Assembly: GCF_003002025.1 (NCBI RefSeq)
Contig: NZ_PVZB01000008.1
Location: 62,001 to 126,000, forward strand
Origin: Paraburkholderia sp. BL25I1N1
GTDB lineage: Bacteria; Pseudomonadota; Gammaproteobacteria; Burkholderiales; Burkholderiaceae
DNA length: 64,000 nucleotides
Direction: 5' to 3'
Program-made: the position numbers and the translations under genes
Notes under the pieces: model-generated
What the model was told of the DNA's origin: nothing
What the model saw: the letters and a program-made list of their open reading frames with translations, nothing else
The model's database searches: none
Shown here: positions 17,155 to 25,869 of the stretch, piece by piece
How the letters are laid out: the number at the start of each line of letters is the position of its first letter
Numbering within the stretch: position 1 is the first letter of the stretch

Positions 17155-18375
17155 ATGCTCAAGCTAGACTTTCACCCCGCTGGCCGTCACTTTTTGCAGA
17201 TCCCGGGTCCGAGCCCGGTGCCCGACCGTATCCTCCGGGCGATGAGCTACCCGACCATCGACCACCGCGGTCCAGAGTTCGGCGAACTCGGTCTGAAGGT
17301 GCTCGACGGCATCAAGAAAATCTTCAAGACGCAGCAACCTGTGGTGATTTACCCGGCCTCGGGTACGGGCGCCTGGGAAGCGGCGCTGTCGAACACGCTG
17401 AGCCCCGGCGATCACGTGCTGATGTTCGAGACCGGCCACTTCGCCACGCTGTGGAAAAAGATGGCGGAAAGCCTCGGGCTGAAGCCGGAGTTCCTCGGCC
17501 TGCCGGGCATTGAAGGCTGGCGCTGCGGCGTGCAGCCGCAAATGATCGAGGAGCGTCTGCGTGCCGACACGCAATACGCGATCAAGGCCGTGTGCGTGGT
17601 GCACAACGAAACGTCCACGGGCGTGACCTCCGACATCGCCGCCGTGCGCCGTGCGATCGACGCCGCGGGTCATCCGGCGTTGTTGCTGGTCGACACGATT
17701 TCGGGCCTCGCGTGTGCGGACTACCGTCATGACGAATGGGGCGTCGACGTCACCGTCTCGGGCTCGCAAAAAGGTTTGATGCTGCCGCCGGGCATCAGCT
17801 TCAACGCGATTTCGCCGAAAGCCATGGCAGCCAGCAAGCAGGCCAAACTGCCGCGCAGCTTCTGGGACTGGACCGACATTGTCGAGATGAACAAGACCGG
17901 TTACTGGCCGTACACGCCGAACACGAATCTGCTCTACGGCCTTAACGAAGCGCTCGAAATGATTCTCGGCGAAGGGCTCGACAACGTGTTTGCCCGTCAC
18001 GAACGTCTCGCCGAAGCGACGCGTCGCGCGGTGCGTGCGTGGGGCCTGGAAATTCAGTGTGCGGATCCGTCGGTGTACAGCCCGGTGCTCACGGGCGTGA
18101 TGATGCCCGACGGCATCGACGCCGATGCGGTGCGCAAGCTGATCTACGAACGCTTCGACATGTCGCTCGGCACGGGCCTCGGCAAGATGAAAGGGCGCAT
18201 GTTCCGCATCGGCCATCTCGGCGACTGCAACGACCTGATGCTGCTGGCCACGCTGGCCGGCTGCGAAATGGGTCTACGGCTCGCAGGCGTGCCGCTAAAG
18301 GAAAGTGGCTTGCCTGCCGCTATGGAGTGGTTGAGCCAGCCGACGAAGGCATCCGGCCTGAAAGCCGCCGCCTGA
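17155..18375 (+). CDS. sgaA: Serine--glyoxylate aminotransferase family protein
   Basis: 406 residues from ATG 17155, with a strong GGAGGAG. A fold-type I PLP enzyme: IPGPSPVPDRILRAMSYPTIDHRGPEF at the start, SGTGAWEAAL, the PLP-aspartate in LLLVDTISGLA and the Schiff-base Lys206 in VSGSQKGLMLPPG. The family converts L-serine (or alanine) plus glyoxylate to hydroxypyruvate (or pyruvate) plus glycine. First gene of an operon with an MFS carrier, a hydratase-like protein and a large FAD/Fe-S dehydrogenase, so glyoxylate is probably made by the last of these. The amino donor could differ from serine. Confidence 0.9.
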   Translation: MLKLDFHPAGRHFLQIPGPSPVPDRILRAMSYPTIDHRGPEFGELGLKVLDGIKKIFKTQQPVVIYPASGTGAWEAALSNTLSPGDHVLMFETGHFATLWKKMAESLGLKPEFLGLPGIEGWRCGVQPQMIEERLRADTQYAIKAVCVVHNETSTGVTSDIAAVRRAIDAAGHPALLLVDTISGLACADYRHDEWGVDVTVSGSQKGLMLPPGISFNAISPKAMAASKQAKLPRSFWDWTDIVEMNKTGYWPYTPNTNLLYGLNEALEMILGEGLDNVFARHERLAEATRRAVRAWGLEIQCADPSVYSPVLTGVMMPDGIDADAVRKLIYERFDMSLGTGLGKMKGRMFRIGHLGDCNDLMLLATLAGCEMGLRLAGVPLKESGLPAAMEWLSQPTKASGLKAAA

Positions 18376-18586
18376 GTACGCCCCGAACTGTTTCTTTGGG
18401 GCATCGAGCGAAGCGCAGCCAGCAGTGACTTGCGGGACAGGGAAGGCGGGGAGCACTTCCCTCACGAAGCCGCGCACAGAACGCGGCACGAACGAATGCG
18501 ATGGTCTCGTGGCGCAAGCCGCCGCCGGGCAACGACGCAGCGCGCCATCTCAGGCCCGCCGTCGACACATGCAATGGAGATAGACG

Positions 18587-19873
18587 ATGAAGCGGTTTCG
18601 TGTGACCAGTGCGACCAGTATCGTTCTAGTGATGCTCTGCATCATGTACTTCATCACCTACCTCGACCGCGTCAACGTTAGCACTGCGGCTGCGGGTTTC
18701 GGCAAGGAATTCCATCTGTCGCATACGGAGGTCGGCCTGGTGTTCTCGGCCTTCGCGTATCCGTATCTGATCTTTCAGATTATCGGCGGGTGGGTCAGCG
18801 ATCGTTTCGGCGCGAAACGCACGCTGATTTTTTGCGGCGCGATCTGGGGCGTCGCCACTTTGCTGACGGGTTTCGCCGGCGGGCTGGTTTCGCTGCTGGC
18901 CGCGCGCGTGCTGCTCGGCTTCGGCGAAGGCGCGACGTTTCCCGCCGCCACGTCCGCGATGGCGCGTTGGGTCGCCAAGGAAAAACGCGGCTTCGCGCAG
19001 GGCATCACACACGCGGCATCGCGGATCGGCAATGCGGTGGCGCCCGGTCTGATCGTGCTCGTGATGGCGACCTGGGGCTGGCGCGAATCGTTTTATATTT
19101 GCGGCGTGTTCAGCTTGTTGTGGGTCGCCGTGTGGGCCTTCACGTTTACCGAACATCCGAAAGACCATCCGCGTATTACGAGCGACGAACTCGCCGTGCT
19201 GCCCGCGCCCAAGCCGAAAGCCGCCGGCGTGCCGTGGCGCAAACTGTTTCGCCGCATGTGGCCGGTCACGATCGTGTACTTCTGCTACGGCTGGACGCTG
19301 TGGCTGTTCCTGAGCTGGATTCCACAATACTTTCTGCACAGCTATCATCTGCAATTACAGAAGTCGGCGATCTTCGCCTCAGTGGTGTTCTTCGCCGGTG
19401 TGATCGGCGACACGCTCGGCGGCATCGTGACCGACTGGGTCTTCACACGCACCGGCAGCCTGAAGCGCGCACGTAGCTGGATGGTGTCGGTCTGCATGTT
19501 CTTCTGCCTGCTTTCGCTGATTCCGCTGATGTTCACGCACAGCCTGTATCTGTCCATGGCGTGTCTCGCGTCCGGCTTCTTCTTTGCCGAAATGACGATC
19601 GGTCCGATGTGGGCGATTCCGATGGACATCGCGCCGGAATACTCGGGCACGGCGAGCGGCATGATGAACACCGGCTCGGCATTGGCCGCGATCATCTCGC
19701 CGGTGGTCGGCGGTTTTCTGATCGACTACTTCGGTAGCTGGGAATTGCCGTTCGTCGGCAGCATGCTGTTGATGGCGATCGGCGTGGTGCTCGCGTTCCG
19801 CATGCAGCCGGAAAGCAAATTCGCGCTCAACGCGGCTGACAAAGCGCATGTCGCCACGGGAATGGGCGCTTGA
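18587..19873 (+). CDS. MFS transporter (ACS family)
   Basis: 428 residues, twelve predicted helices. VMLCIMYFITYLDRVNVSTAAAGFGKEFHLSHTEVGLVFSAFAYPYLIFQIIGGWVSDRFG and GEGATFPAATSAMARWV are typical of the anion:cation symporter family that imports hexuronates, glucarate and related hydroxy acids. It lies between the aminotransferase and the hydratase-like gene (211 bases after the former, overlapping a possible TTG start of the latter), so it probably brings in the hydroxy-acid substrate of this operon. Confidence 0.88.
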   Translation: MKRFRVTSATSIVLVMLCIMYFITYLDRVNVSTAAAGFGKEFHLSHTEVGLVFSAFAYPYLIFQIIGGWVSDRFGAKRTLIFCGAIWGVATLLTGFAGGLVSLLAARVLLGFGEGATFPAATSAMARWVAKEKRGFAQGITHAASRIGNAVAPGLIVLVMATWGWRESFYICGVFSLLWVAVWAFTFTEHPKDHPRITSDELAVLPAPKPKAAGVPWRKLFRRMWPVTIVYFCYGWTLWLFLSWIPQYFLHSYHLQLQKSAIFASVVFFAGVIGDTLGGIVTDWVFTRTGSLKRARSWMVSVCMFFCLLSLIPLMFTHSLYLSMACLASGFFFAEMTIGPMWAIPMDIAPEYSGTASGMMNTGSALAAIISPVVGGFLIDYFGSWELPFVGSMLLMAIGVVLAFRMQPESKFALNAADKAHVATGMGA

Positions 19874-19911
19874 GCACGCCGCGCCGTTTCCCCTCTCAGC
19901 CTCATGACACT

Positions 19912-20661
19912 ATGACAACAGCACTCAGCCGGCTTCTCGCCGACGCACGCCGCAATCACGCCACGCTCGACACGTTGCCGCCCGAGGAAATCCCAGCCGA
20001 TGCCGCCGCGGCCTACGCAATCCAGCACGAGATCCTGGACGCATGCGGCGCGCAGATCGCCGGTTGGAAAATCGGCGCGAAGTCCGAGAGCGGTCCAATC
20101 CAGGGCGCGCCCTTACCCGACCTCGACCTGCATGCCGACGGCGCCCGTTTGCCGCACCAAGACTTCACGCCCTTAGGGCTCGAACTGGAAATCGCGTTTC
20201 GTTTCGGGCGGCGCTTCGATGTTTCTACCACGCCGTATAGCGAGGCCGAAGTGCTGGCGAGTATCGGCTCGATTGGCGCGACCATCGAAATCGTGGCGAG
20301 CCGCTACGCCGGGTGGCCGGCTATCGACAAGCTCGCTCAACTCGCTGACTTGCAGAATCACGGCGCGCTGATCGTGGGCGAGTTCACGCCGTATCGCGAG
20401 GACTTTCCGTTCGTGGCGCCTTCGCTGCAATTCGATTTCGACGGACAGGATGTGGTTAAAGCCACGCCCGCCAATCCGGCCGGCGATCCGCGGCGCTTGC
20501 TGACGTGGCTCGTCAATCACGCCACGTCGCGCGGCATTGCCGTGACGCCTGAGATGGTCATCACGGCCGGTTCATACACCGGCATGTTCTTTCCGAAGAC
20601 GGCGGGTACGGCGAGCGGGCGCATTGAAGGACTCGCACCGGTCAGCCTCACGCTGTACTAG
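19912..20661 (+). CDS. 2-keto-4-pentenoate hydratase / fumarylacetoacetase-fold protein
   Basis: 249 residues from ATG 19912; an in-frame TTG at 19870 overlaps the MFS stop and is an alternative (263 residues). The sequence follows the MhpD-like family: IAGWKIGAKSE near the N-terminus, LGLELEIAFRFGR (metal-binding Glu pair) and VITAGSYTGMFFP near the C-terminus. The family hydrates 2-oxo-4-pentenoates or decarboxylates oxo acids, Mg2+-dependent. In this operon it might act on a 2-oxo acid formed by the downstream dehydrogenase. The true substrate is unknown. Confidence 0.82.
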   Translation: MTTALSRLLADARRNHATLDTLPPEEIPADAAAAYAIQHEILDACGAQIAGWKIGAKSESGPIQGAPLPDLDLHADGARLPHQDFTPLGLELEIAFRFGRRFDVSTTPYSEAEVLASIGSIGATIEIVASRYAGWPAIDKLAQLADLQNHGALIVGEFTPYREDFPFVAPSLQFDFDGQDVVKATPANPAGDPRRLLTWLVNHATSRGIAVTPEMVITAGSYTGMFFPKTAGTASGRIEGLAPVSLTLY

Positions 20662-20694
20662 CCGCTTCCCCTGTATTTGCCATAGGCCGACGAT

Positions 20695-23600
20695 ATGACG
20701 AACCCCACTTCCGCTTTACTCGTCAAGCCGATCCATCTCGTTCCGTCCGCCGCGCGGCTGACGAGTCCGCTCGCGCAGCATCTGCGCAAATCGCTGCGCG
20801 GCGACGTGCTGTTCGACGCGGCGAGCCGCGGTCGTTACGCGACCGACGCGTCGATCTATCAGATCACGCCGATCGGCGTGGTGGTGCCGCGCGACCAGGA
20901 CGATCTGCGCATCGCATTGGAAATCGCGCGCAGCGAGAAAGTGCCGCTGCTCGCACGCGGCGCGGGCACGAGCCAATGTGGCCAGACGGTCGGCGAAGCG
21001 CTGGTGATCGATACGAGCAAGTGGTTGAACAATATCGTCGCCTTCGATGCCGAAGCGCGCACGGTGACGGTCGAGCCGGGCGTCGTGCTGGATCATTTGA
21101 ACGCATGGCTTAAGCCGCATGGACTATGGTTTCCGGTGGATGTTTCGACCGCCGCGCAATGCACGATCGGCGGCATGGCCGGCAACAATTCGTGCGGCTC
21201 GCGCTCGATCGAATACGGCAACATGGTGCACAACGTCGAATCGATCGATGCGATTCTCGCCGACGGTAGCGAAGCACATTTCGGCTCGTTGCATGAAGCA
21301 CCGCAAGGCGCGCGCTTGCAGCAGTTACTTGCGGGCGTGAAGCAGATCGCCGAACGCGAGCGCGACGAAATCGTCGCGCGGGTGCCGAAGGTTTTGCGCC
21401 GCGTGGCGGGCTACAACATCGACGTGTTCGATTGCCAGAACCCGCGCGCTTATACCGACGACGGCGTCGCGAACCTCGCGCATCTGCTGGTCGGCTCGGA
21501 GGGCACGCTCGCGTTCAGCCGGCAATTGACGCTCAGGCTCGCGCCGCTGCCCGCGTATAAAACGCTCGGCGTGGTCAACTTCCCGACCTTCTGGCAGTCG
21601 ATGGATCTTACGCAGCACATCGTCAAGCTGAAGCCGGTGGCGGTGGAACTGGTCGATCGCACGATGATCGATCTGGCGATGAGCAATCCGGCGTTTCGTC
21701 CGGTGATCGGCAAGGCGCTAGTCGGTGAGCCGCAAGCCATTCTGCTGGTGGAGTTCGCGGGCGAGGACCGCGAGGCGCAACTTGCTTCGCTCAAGCAGCT
21801 CACCGAACTGATGGCCGATCTCGGCTTGCCCGATTCGGTCGTCGAGATGCCCGACGCGAACGAACAGAAAGCGCTGTGGGAAGTGCGCAAGGCGGGGCTC
21901 AATATCATGATGAGCATGAAGGGCGATGGCAAGCCGGTGTCCTTCATCGAAGATTGCGCCGTACCGCTTGAACATCTGGCCGAATACACGAGCCGCCTCA
22001 CCGAAGTGTTCCACCGAAACGGCACGGAAGGCACATGGTATGCGCATGCAAGCGTCGGCACGCTGCACGTGCGGCCGATTCTCGACATGCGCCGCGACGG
22101 CGCGCAGAAGATGCGCGCCATCGCCGATGAAGCCGCGGCCCTTGTACGCGAATACAAGGGCGCGTATTCGGGCGAACACGGCGACGGATTGTGCCGCGGC
22201 GAATGGGTCGCGTGGCAATACGGGCCGCGTCTGAATCAGGCGTTCAGCGAGATCAAGACGCTATTCGATCCGGACAACCGTTTCAATCCCGACAAGATCG
22301 TGCGTCCGCCGAAGATGGACGACGCGCGCAATTTTCGCTTCGCGCCGGGCTACAAGGAACATCGCATTGACACCGCGCTCGACTGGTCGGCATGGAATGT
22401 CGAACGCGATCCGCTGACCGGACAGGAGACTTTGCCGGGCAGCGGCAAGGATCTGGCCGGCGGTCTCGCGAAGGCCGTCGAGATGTGCAATAACAACGGC
22501 CACTGCCGCAAGTTCGACGCGGGCACCATGTGCCCGAGCTATCGCGTGACGAAGGACGAGCAGCACGTCACTCGCGGACGCGCGAACACATTGCGCCTCG
22601 CGATTTCCGGTCAACTCGGCGAAGCGGGTCTCGCGAGCGACGACGTGAAGGAAACGCTCGATCTGTGCGTCTCCTGCAAGGGCTGCAAGCGCGATTGCCC
22701 GACGGGCGTCGATATGGCGAAGTTCAAGATCGAGGCACGGGCGGCACGCGTCAAGCGTCACGGGCTGCGTCTGCGTGACAAGCTGGTGGCTTTCATGCCG
22801 CGTTACGCGTCGACGGCGAGCCGCATGCCGGGCTTGATGGCGCTGGCCGACAATGTGCCGGTGCTGTCGGCGTGGTTCAAGCGGTCCGTGGGCTTTGCGC
22901 CTGAGCGTAGCTTGCCGCGCTTCAAGAAGTCGTTTTTGGCGGATGCGGTTTCATCGCGCAAAGCAGAGCAAGGCGCCGCGCTCAAAGAAGTCCTGCTATT
23001 CGTCGACACGTTCAACAACAACATGGAGCCGGAGAACGCGCGCGCCGCGCAGCAGGTGTTGGAGGCTGCGGGCTACACGGTGCACTTCAACACGCGCCAG
23101 GGCGAGCGGCCCGTTTGCTGCGGCCGCACCTTCCTCGCGGCGGGTCTCGTCGATGAAGCGAAGCAGGAAGCGCGGCGCATGCTCGATCTGTTCAAGCCGT
23201 TCGTGGAGCGCGGCGTGCCGATCGTCGGGTTGGAGCCGTCTTGCTTGCTGTCCTTGCGCGACGAGTTCTTGCACTATGGCTTTGGCGACGAAGCGCAGCG
23301 GTTGTCGAAACAGGCGTTTCTATTCGAGGAGTTTCTGGTGCGCGAGGAAAAGGCCGGACGTCTGCAGCTTGCGTTGAAGCCTTTGGCGAAGCAGCAGGCG
23401 CTGGTGCATGGCCATTGCCATCAAAAGGCCTTCGACGCCTTCACGCCCGTGCAAACCGTGTTGAAGTGGATTCCTGAATTGAAGGTATCGACGGTGGAAT
23501 CGTCGTGCTGCGGAATGGCGGGCAGTTTCGGCTACGAGGCCGAGCATTACGCGACGTCACAGGCGATGGCGGAACTGTCGCTGCTGCCGGCGGTGCGCAA

Positions 23601-23718
23601 GATGGACGGCGACACGTTCATGGTCGCGGACGGCACGAGTTGCCGGCATCAGATTCACGATGGCGCGGACGTCGACGCGATCCACGTGGCGCGTGTGCTG
23701 GCGATGGCGTTGCGGTGA
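20695..23718 (+). CDS. FAD-linked 2-hydroxyacid dehydrogenase fused to Fe-S/CCG subunit (GlcD-GlcF-like)
   Basis: 1007 residues. Order: FAD-binding PCMH domain (about 50-240, LLARGAGTSQCGQTVGEALVIDTSKW, GGMAGNNSCGS), FAD-oxidase C-terminal domain (about 270-540), a 2[4Fe-4S] ferredoxin module (CNNNGHC near 597 and CVSCKGCKRDCPTG near 658), and two CCG domains (CCGRTFL near 808, SSCCGMAGSFGYE near 938). This is the single-chain form of glycolate/D-lactate dehydrogenases, passing electrons to the quinone pool. A likely source of glyoxylate or another 2-oxo acid for the operon. The stop codon is overlapped by one copy of the GGTGAG...CGGGAG repeat. Confidence 0.9.
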   Translation: MTNPTSALLVKPIHLVPSAARLTSPLAQHLRKSLRGDVLFDAASRGRYATDASIYQITPIGVVVPRDQDDLRIALEIARSEKVPLLARGAGTSQCGQTVGEALVIDTSKWLNNIVAFDAEARTVTVEPGVVLDHLNAWLKPHGLWFPVDVSTAAQCTIGGMAGNNSCGSRSIEYGNMVHNVESIDAILADGSEAHFGSLHEAPQGARLQQLLAGVKQIAERERDEIVARVPKVLRRVAGYNIDVFDCQNPRAYTDDGVANLAHLLVGSEGTLAFSRQLTLRLAPLPAYKTLGVVNFPTFWQSMDLTQHIVKLKPVAVELVDRTMIDLAMSNPAFRPVIGKALVGEPQAILLVEFAGEDREAQLASLKQLTELMADLGLPDSVVEMPDANEQKALWEVRKAGLNIMMSMKGDGKPVSFIEDCAVPLEHLAEYTSRLTEVFHRNGTEGTWYAHASVGTLHVRPILDMRRDGAQKMRAIADEAAALVREYKGAYSGEHGDGLCRGEWVAWQYGPRLNQAFSEIKTLFDPDNRFNPDKIVRPPKMDDARNFRFAPGYKEHRIDTALDWSAWNVERDPLTGQETLPGSGKDLAGGLAKAVEMCNNNGHCRKFDAGTMCPSYRVTKDEQHVTRGRANTLRLAISGQLGEAGLASDDVKETLDLCVSCKGCKRDCPTGVDMAKFKIEARAARVKRHGLRLRDKLVAFMPRYASTASRMPGLMALADNVPVLSAWFKRSVGFAPERSLPRFKKSFLADAVSSRKAEQGAALKEVLLFVDTFNNNMEPENARAAQQVLEAAGYTVHFNTRQGERPVCCGRTFLAAGLVDEAKQEARRMLDLFKPFVERGVPIVGLEPSCLLSLRDEFLHYGFGDEAQRLSKQAFLFEEFLVREEKAGRLQLALKPLAKQQALVHGHCHQKAFDAFTPVQTVLKWIPELKVSTVESSCCGMAGSFGYEAEHYATSQAMAELSLLPAVRKMDGDTFMVADGTSCRHQIHDGADVDAIHVARVLAMALR

Positions 23719-23775
23719 GCGTTTCCGGGAGCCGAAAAAGCCGTTGAAAAACCCACCGGTGAGCTTTTGCGGGAG
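23714..23775 (+). repeat. Two more copies of the GGTGAG...CGGGAG repeat
   Basis: GGTGAGCGTTTCCGGGAG (23714-23731, overlapping the dehydrogenase stop codon) and GGTGAGCTTTTGCGGGAG (23758-23775), same strand and 44 bases apart. They diverge from the 7-kb cluster only in the middle positions, keeping GGTGAG and CGGGAG. Confidence 0.72.
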
Positions 23776-23862
23776 AGTGGAAATCAAGCAAAAGTCAAAG
23801 CCGGCGCTCCGTCCGACTTCTCCGCAGTAATCACATGGGTAGACGAAGCCACCCATCGCCCG

Positions 23863-23868
23863 TATAAT
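23863..23868 (+). promoter_or_regulatory. Candidate -10 box ahead of the structured leader
   Basis: A consensus TATAAT stands in otherwise GC-rich DNA. The matching -35 region (about 23840-23845, TAGACG) is weak. Transcription would begin near 23875, some 370 bases before the first ABC-transporter start codon. Confidence 0.45.
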
Positions 23869-23915
23869 CGCAGCAACCTGGCAGCGAAATTGCAGCTAGA
23901 TAAGCTAAGTTAGAA

Positions 23916-24034
23916 GGGGTTAGGTGCAAACTGGCAGCAGTTTGCGTCCGCCCTGTGGCCGGTAAAACAGCCGGTACTCAAAAGGGGCACCCAAACCCCG
24001 CCGGGTAGGAGCCTAGCGCTGCTATCCAACATCA
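23916..24034 (+). ncRNA. Candidate C4-type phage antisense/leader RNA
   Basis: Strong nested pairing: an outer stem GGGGTT-A-GGTGC (23916-23927) with GCACC-CA-AACCCC (23987-23999), a perfect hairpin GCAAACTG-GCAG-CAGTTTGC (23926-23945) competing at its base, a CCGG-TAAAACAG-CCGG hairpin (about 23959-23974), then GGGTAG...CTATCC (24003-24027). The run GGTGCAAACTGGCAGCAG, TTTGCGTCCGCC, GGCCGGTAAAACAGCC matches, from memory, a sequence common in enterobacterial prophages and P4-like elements (C4-like RNA), whose antisense reading gives TGHRADANC. No phage genes are nearby. Family membership needs a covariance-model search. Confidence 0.45.
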
Positions 24035-24040
24035 TCGATG

Positions 24041-24192
24041 GATCTGGCACCAGTTTTGCTGACTGGTCCGCCGCCGAAGGCGAAATCACCCCGCCTTCGC
24101 GCCGGGAGAAAGGCAAACCTCCGGCACCACTCGGTTCACCTCGCGGCATGTGCCGCGTCCCGAACTTCCCATTCGCAGCGCCGTCACGGCGC
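24041..24192 (+). other. Chain of perfect hairpins in the 5-prime leader of the ABC operon
   Basis: Five stems follow one another: CCAGT/ACTGG (24050-24066), CGAAGGCG/CGCCTTCG (24075-24099), GCCGG(G)AG/CTCCGGC (about 24101-24125), GCGGCA-TG-TGCCGC (24143-24156) and GCGCCGT-C-ACGGCGC (24178-24192). There is no T-run, so none is an ordinary terminator. The stretch ends about 50 bases before the AAGGAGG of the first transporter gene. It could be the lower part of the C4-like element or a separate cis-regulatory RNA. Confidence 0.5.
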
Positions 24193-24244
24193 CTGTGCGG
24201 CGCGGCTATTTCCGCGCGTCGCTCGAACAAGGAGGCGCATCTTC

Positions 24245-24961
24245 ATGATTCAACGTCCTGCCAGACTGGTCGTCAGTCTTGTAGCCATCGGTATTGTCGT
24301 CGCGTTGCTGTGTCGCGCGATCGACCCCGGCGCACTCCATCAGTACGCGCCCGATCTGGTCTACTACACGAAGCGACATCTGTTGCTCGTCGGTTATTCC
24401 ATGGCGCTTGCGCTCCTGGTTGGCATTCCCGCCGGCGTATTGCTGAGCCGTCCCTCGTTCGCGCGTCACGCCGAACGTTTCATGCAGATCTTCAACATCG
24501 GCAACACGATTCCCTCGCTGGCCGTGCTGGCGATCGCGCTCGGCATCTTCGGTATCGGCGATATTCCGGCGCTCGTCGCGCTGTTTCTCGCGTCGTTGCT
24601 GCCCATCACACGCAATGCCTATGAAGGCATGAAGAACGTCTCGCCCGCATTACGCGAGGCCGCGCGCGGCCTCGGCATGACGGGCTGGCAGTCGCTGTTG
24701 CGTGTGGAGTTGCCCAACGCCATGCCGATCATCATCGGCGGCGTGCGCACGGCGCTCGCAATCAATGTGGGCAGCGCGCCGCTCGCCTATCTGATCGGCG
24801 CGGACAGTCTCGGCACGCTGATCTTTCCCGGCATCTATCTGAACAACCAGCAGCAGCTTTTGCTCGGCGCGGCGGCCACCGCGATTCTCGCGTTGGTTCT
24901 GGACGGCATCGTCTCGACCGGCAGCCGCTACCTGCTCGCGCGACGTGGGGTGACGGCATGA
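24245..24961 (+). CDS. Osmoprotectant-type ABC transporter permease
   Basis: 238 residues from ATG 24245, with AAGGAGG nine bases upstream. About six membrane helices and the binding-protein-dependent permease (EAA) loop EAARGLGMTGWQSLLRVELPNAMPIIIGGVRTALAINVG, typical of the OpuB/OpuC/YehW group that imports glycine betaine, choline and similar solutes. First gene of a four-gene operon and overlaps the next by four bases. Confidence 0.9.
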   Translation: MIQRPARLVVSLVAIGIVVALLCRAIDPGALHQYAPDLVYYTKRHLLLVGYSMALALLVGIPAGVLLSRPSFARHAERFMQIFNIGNTIPSLAVLAIALGIFGIGDIPALVALFLASLLPITRNAYEGMKNVSPALREAARGLGMTGWQSLLRVELPNAMPIIIGGVRTALAINVGSAPLAYLIGADSLGTLIFPGIYLNNQQQLLLGAAATAILALVLDGIVSTGSRYLLARRGVTA

Positions 24962-25854
24962 CGAATCTGTTCAAGCGCAGCCGCTGGATCGCCGCTGGCG
25001 CATTACTCTTTGCGAGTATTCACGCGAACGCGGCGACGCTCGTACTCGGTGGAAAAAATTTCACCGAGCAGTACGTTCTTACCGAGATCACATCGCAGTA
25101 CCTGCGCGCGAAGGGCTACACGATCGACGCCCGCACCGGCCTCGGCAGTACGCTGTTGCGCAGCGCGCAGGAGAACGGTCAGGTCGACATCACGTGGGAA
25201 TACACCGGCACCGCCGCGATCGTCTACAACAAGATCACCGAGAAGCTCGATCCGAAGACGATGTACGAACGCGTAAAAGCGCTCGATGCAAAACGTGGTC
25301 TGATCTGGCTCGACTGCTCGCCGCTGAACAACACGTACGCGCTCGGTCTGCCGGAGCAAGTCGCGCAGCAAACCGGCATCCGCACGATTTCGCAACTCGC
25401 GGCGAAGATGGCCGCGGAGCCGAACAAGAAGCACGTGTTCGCAATGGATGCGGAGTTCGCCAATCGACCGGACGGCCTGAAGCCGCTCGAAGCCGCCTAC
25501 GGCATGCAGTTCAGCCGCGAGGAAACGCGTCAGATGGATCCGGGTCTCGTCTACACCGCGTTGCATAACAACCAGGTGCCGATCGGACTGATCTACACGA
25601 CGGACGGTCGCGTGAAGGGCTTCAACATCACGCCGCTCGAAGACGACCGTCACTACTTCCCCGCGTACAACGCCACACCGGTGGTGCGCAAGACGACGCT
25701 CGACCAGAACCCGCAACTCGCGCCGCAATTGAATGCGCTCTCCGACGCGCTCAACAACGACACGATGCTGGAGATGAACAAGCAAGTCGATATCGACGGC
25801 AAGGCGGTGCGCGAAGTGGCGGCGGAATTCCTGCGCACGCACAAGCTGCCCTGA
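24958..25854 (+). CDS. Osmoprotectant-type periplasmic substrate-binding protein
   Basis: 298 residues. A Sec signal peptide (KRSRWIAAGALLFASIHANA) ends at about 26. The mature chain LVLGGKNFTEQYVLTEITSQYLRAKGYTID, with GLGSTLLRSAQENGQVDITWEYTGTA, is characteristic of the OpuAC/YehZ quaternary-amine binding family. It delivers solute to the two permeases encoded on either side. Whether the ligand is betaine, choline or another cation cannot be read from the sequence. Confidence 0.9.
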   Translation: MTNLFKRSRWIAAGALLFASIHANAATLVLGGKNFTEQYVLTEITSQYLRAKGYTIDARTGLGSTLLRSAQENGQVDITWEYTGTAAIVYNKITEKLDPKTMYERVKALDAKRGLIWLDCSPLNNTYALGLPEQVAQQTGIRTISQLAAKMAAEPNKKHVFAMDAEFANRPDGLKPLEAAYGMQFSREETRQMDPGLVYTALHNNQVPIGLIYTTDGRVKGFNITPLEDDRHYFPAYNATPVVRKTTLDQNPQLAPQLNALSDALNNDTMLEMNKQVDIDGKAVREVAAEFLRTHKLP

Positions 25855-25869
25855 GCGGAGATCTTCTTT

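Noticed and set aside
24041..24125. Resemblance to a guanidine-I (ykkC) riboswitch: GACTGGTCCG and CCGGGAGA are present in order.
   Set aside because: The invariant AGAG after GGTCCG and the GGGTTCCG segment are missing, and GACTGG is used in a simple local hairpin with CCAGT; the shared words look accidental.
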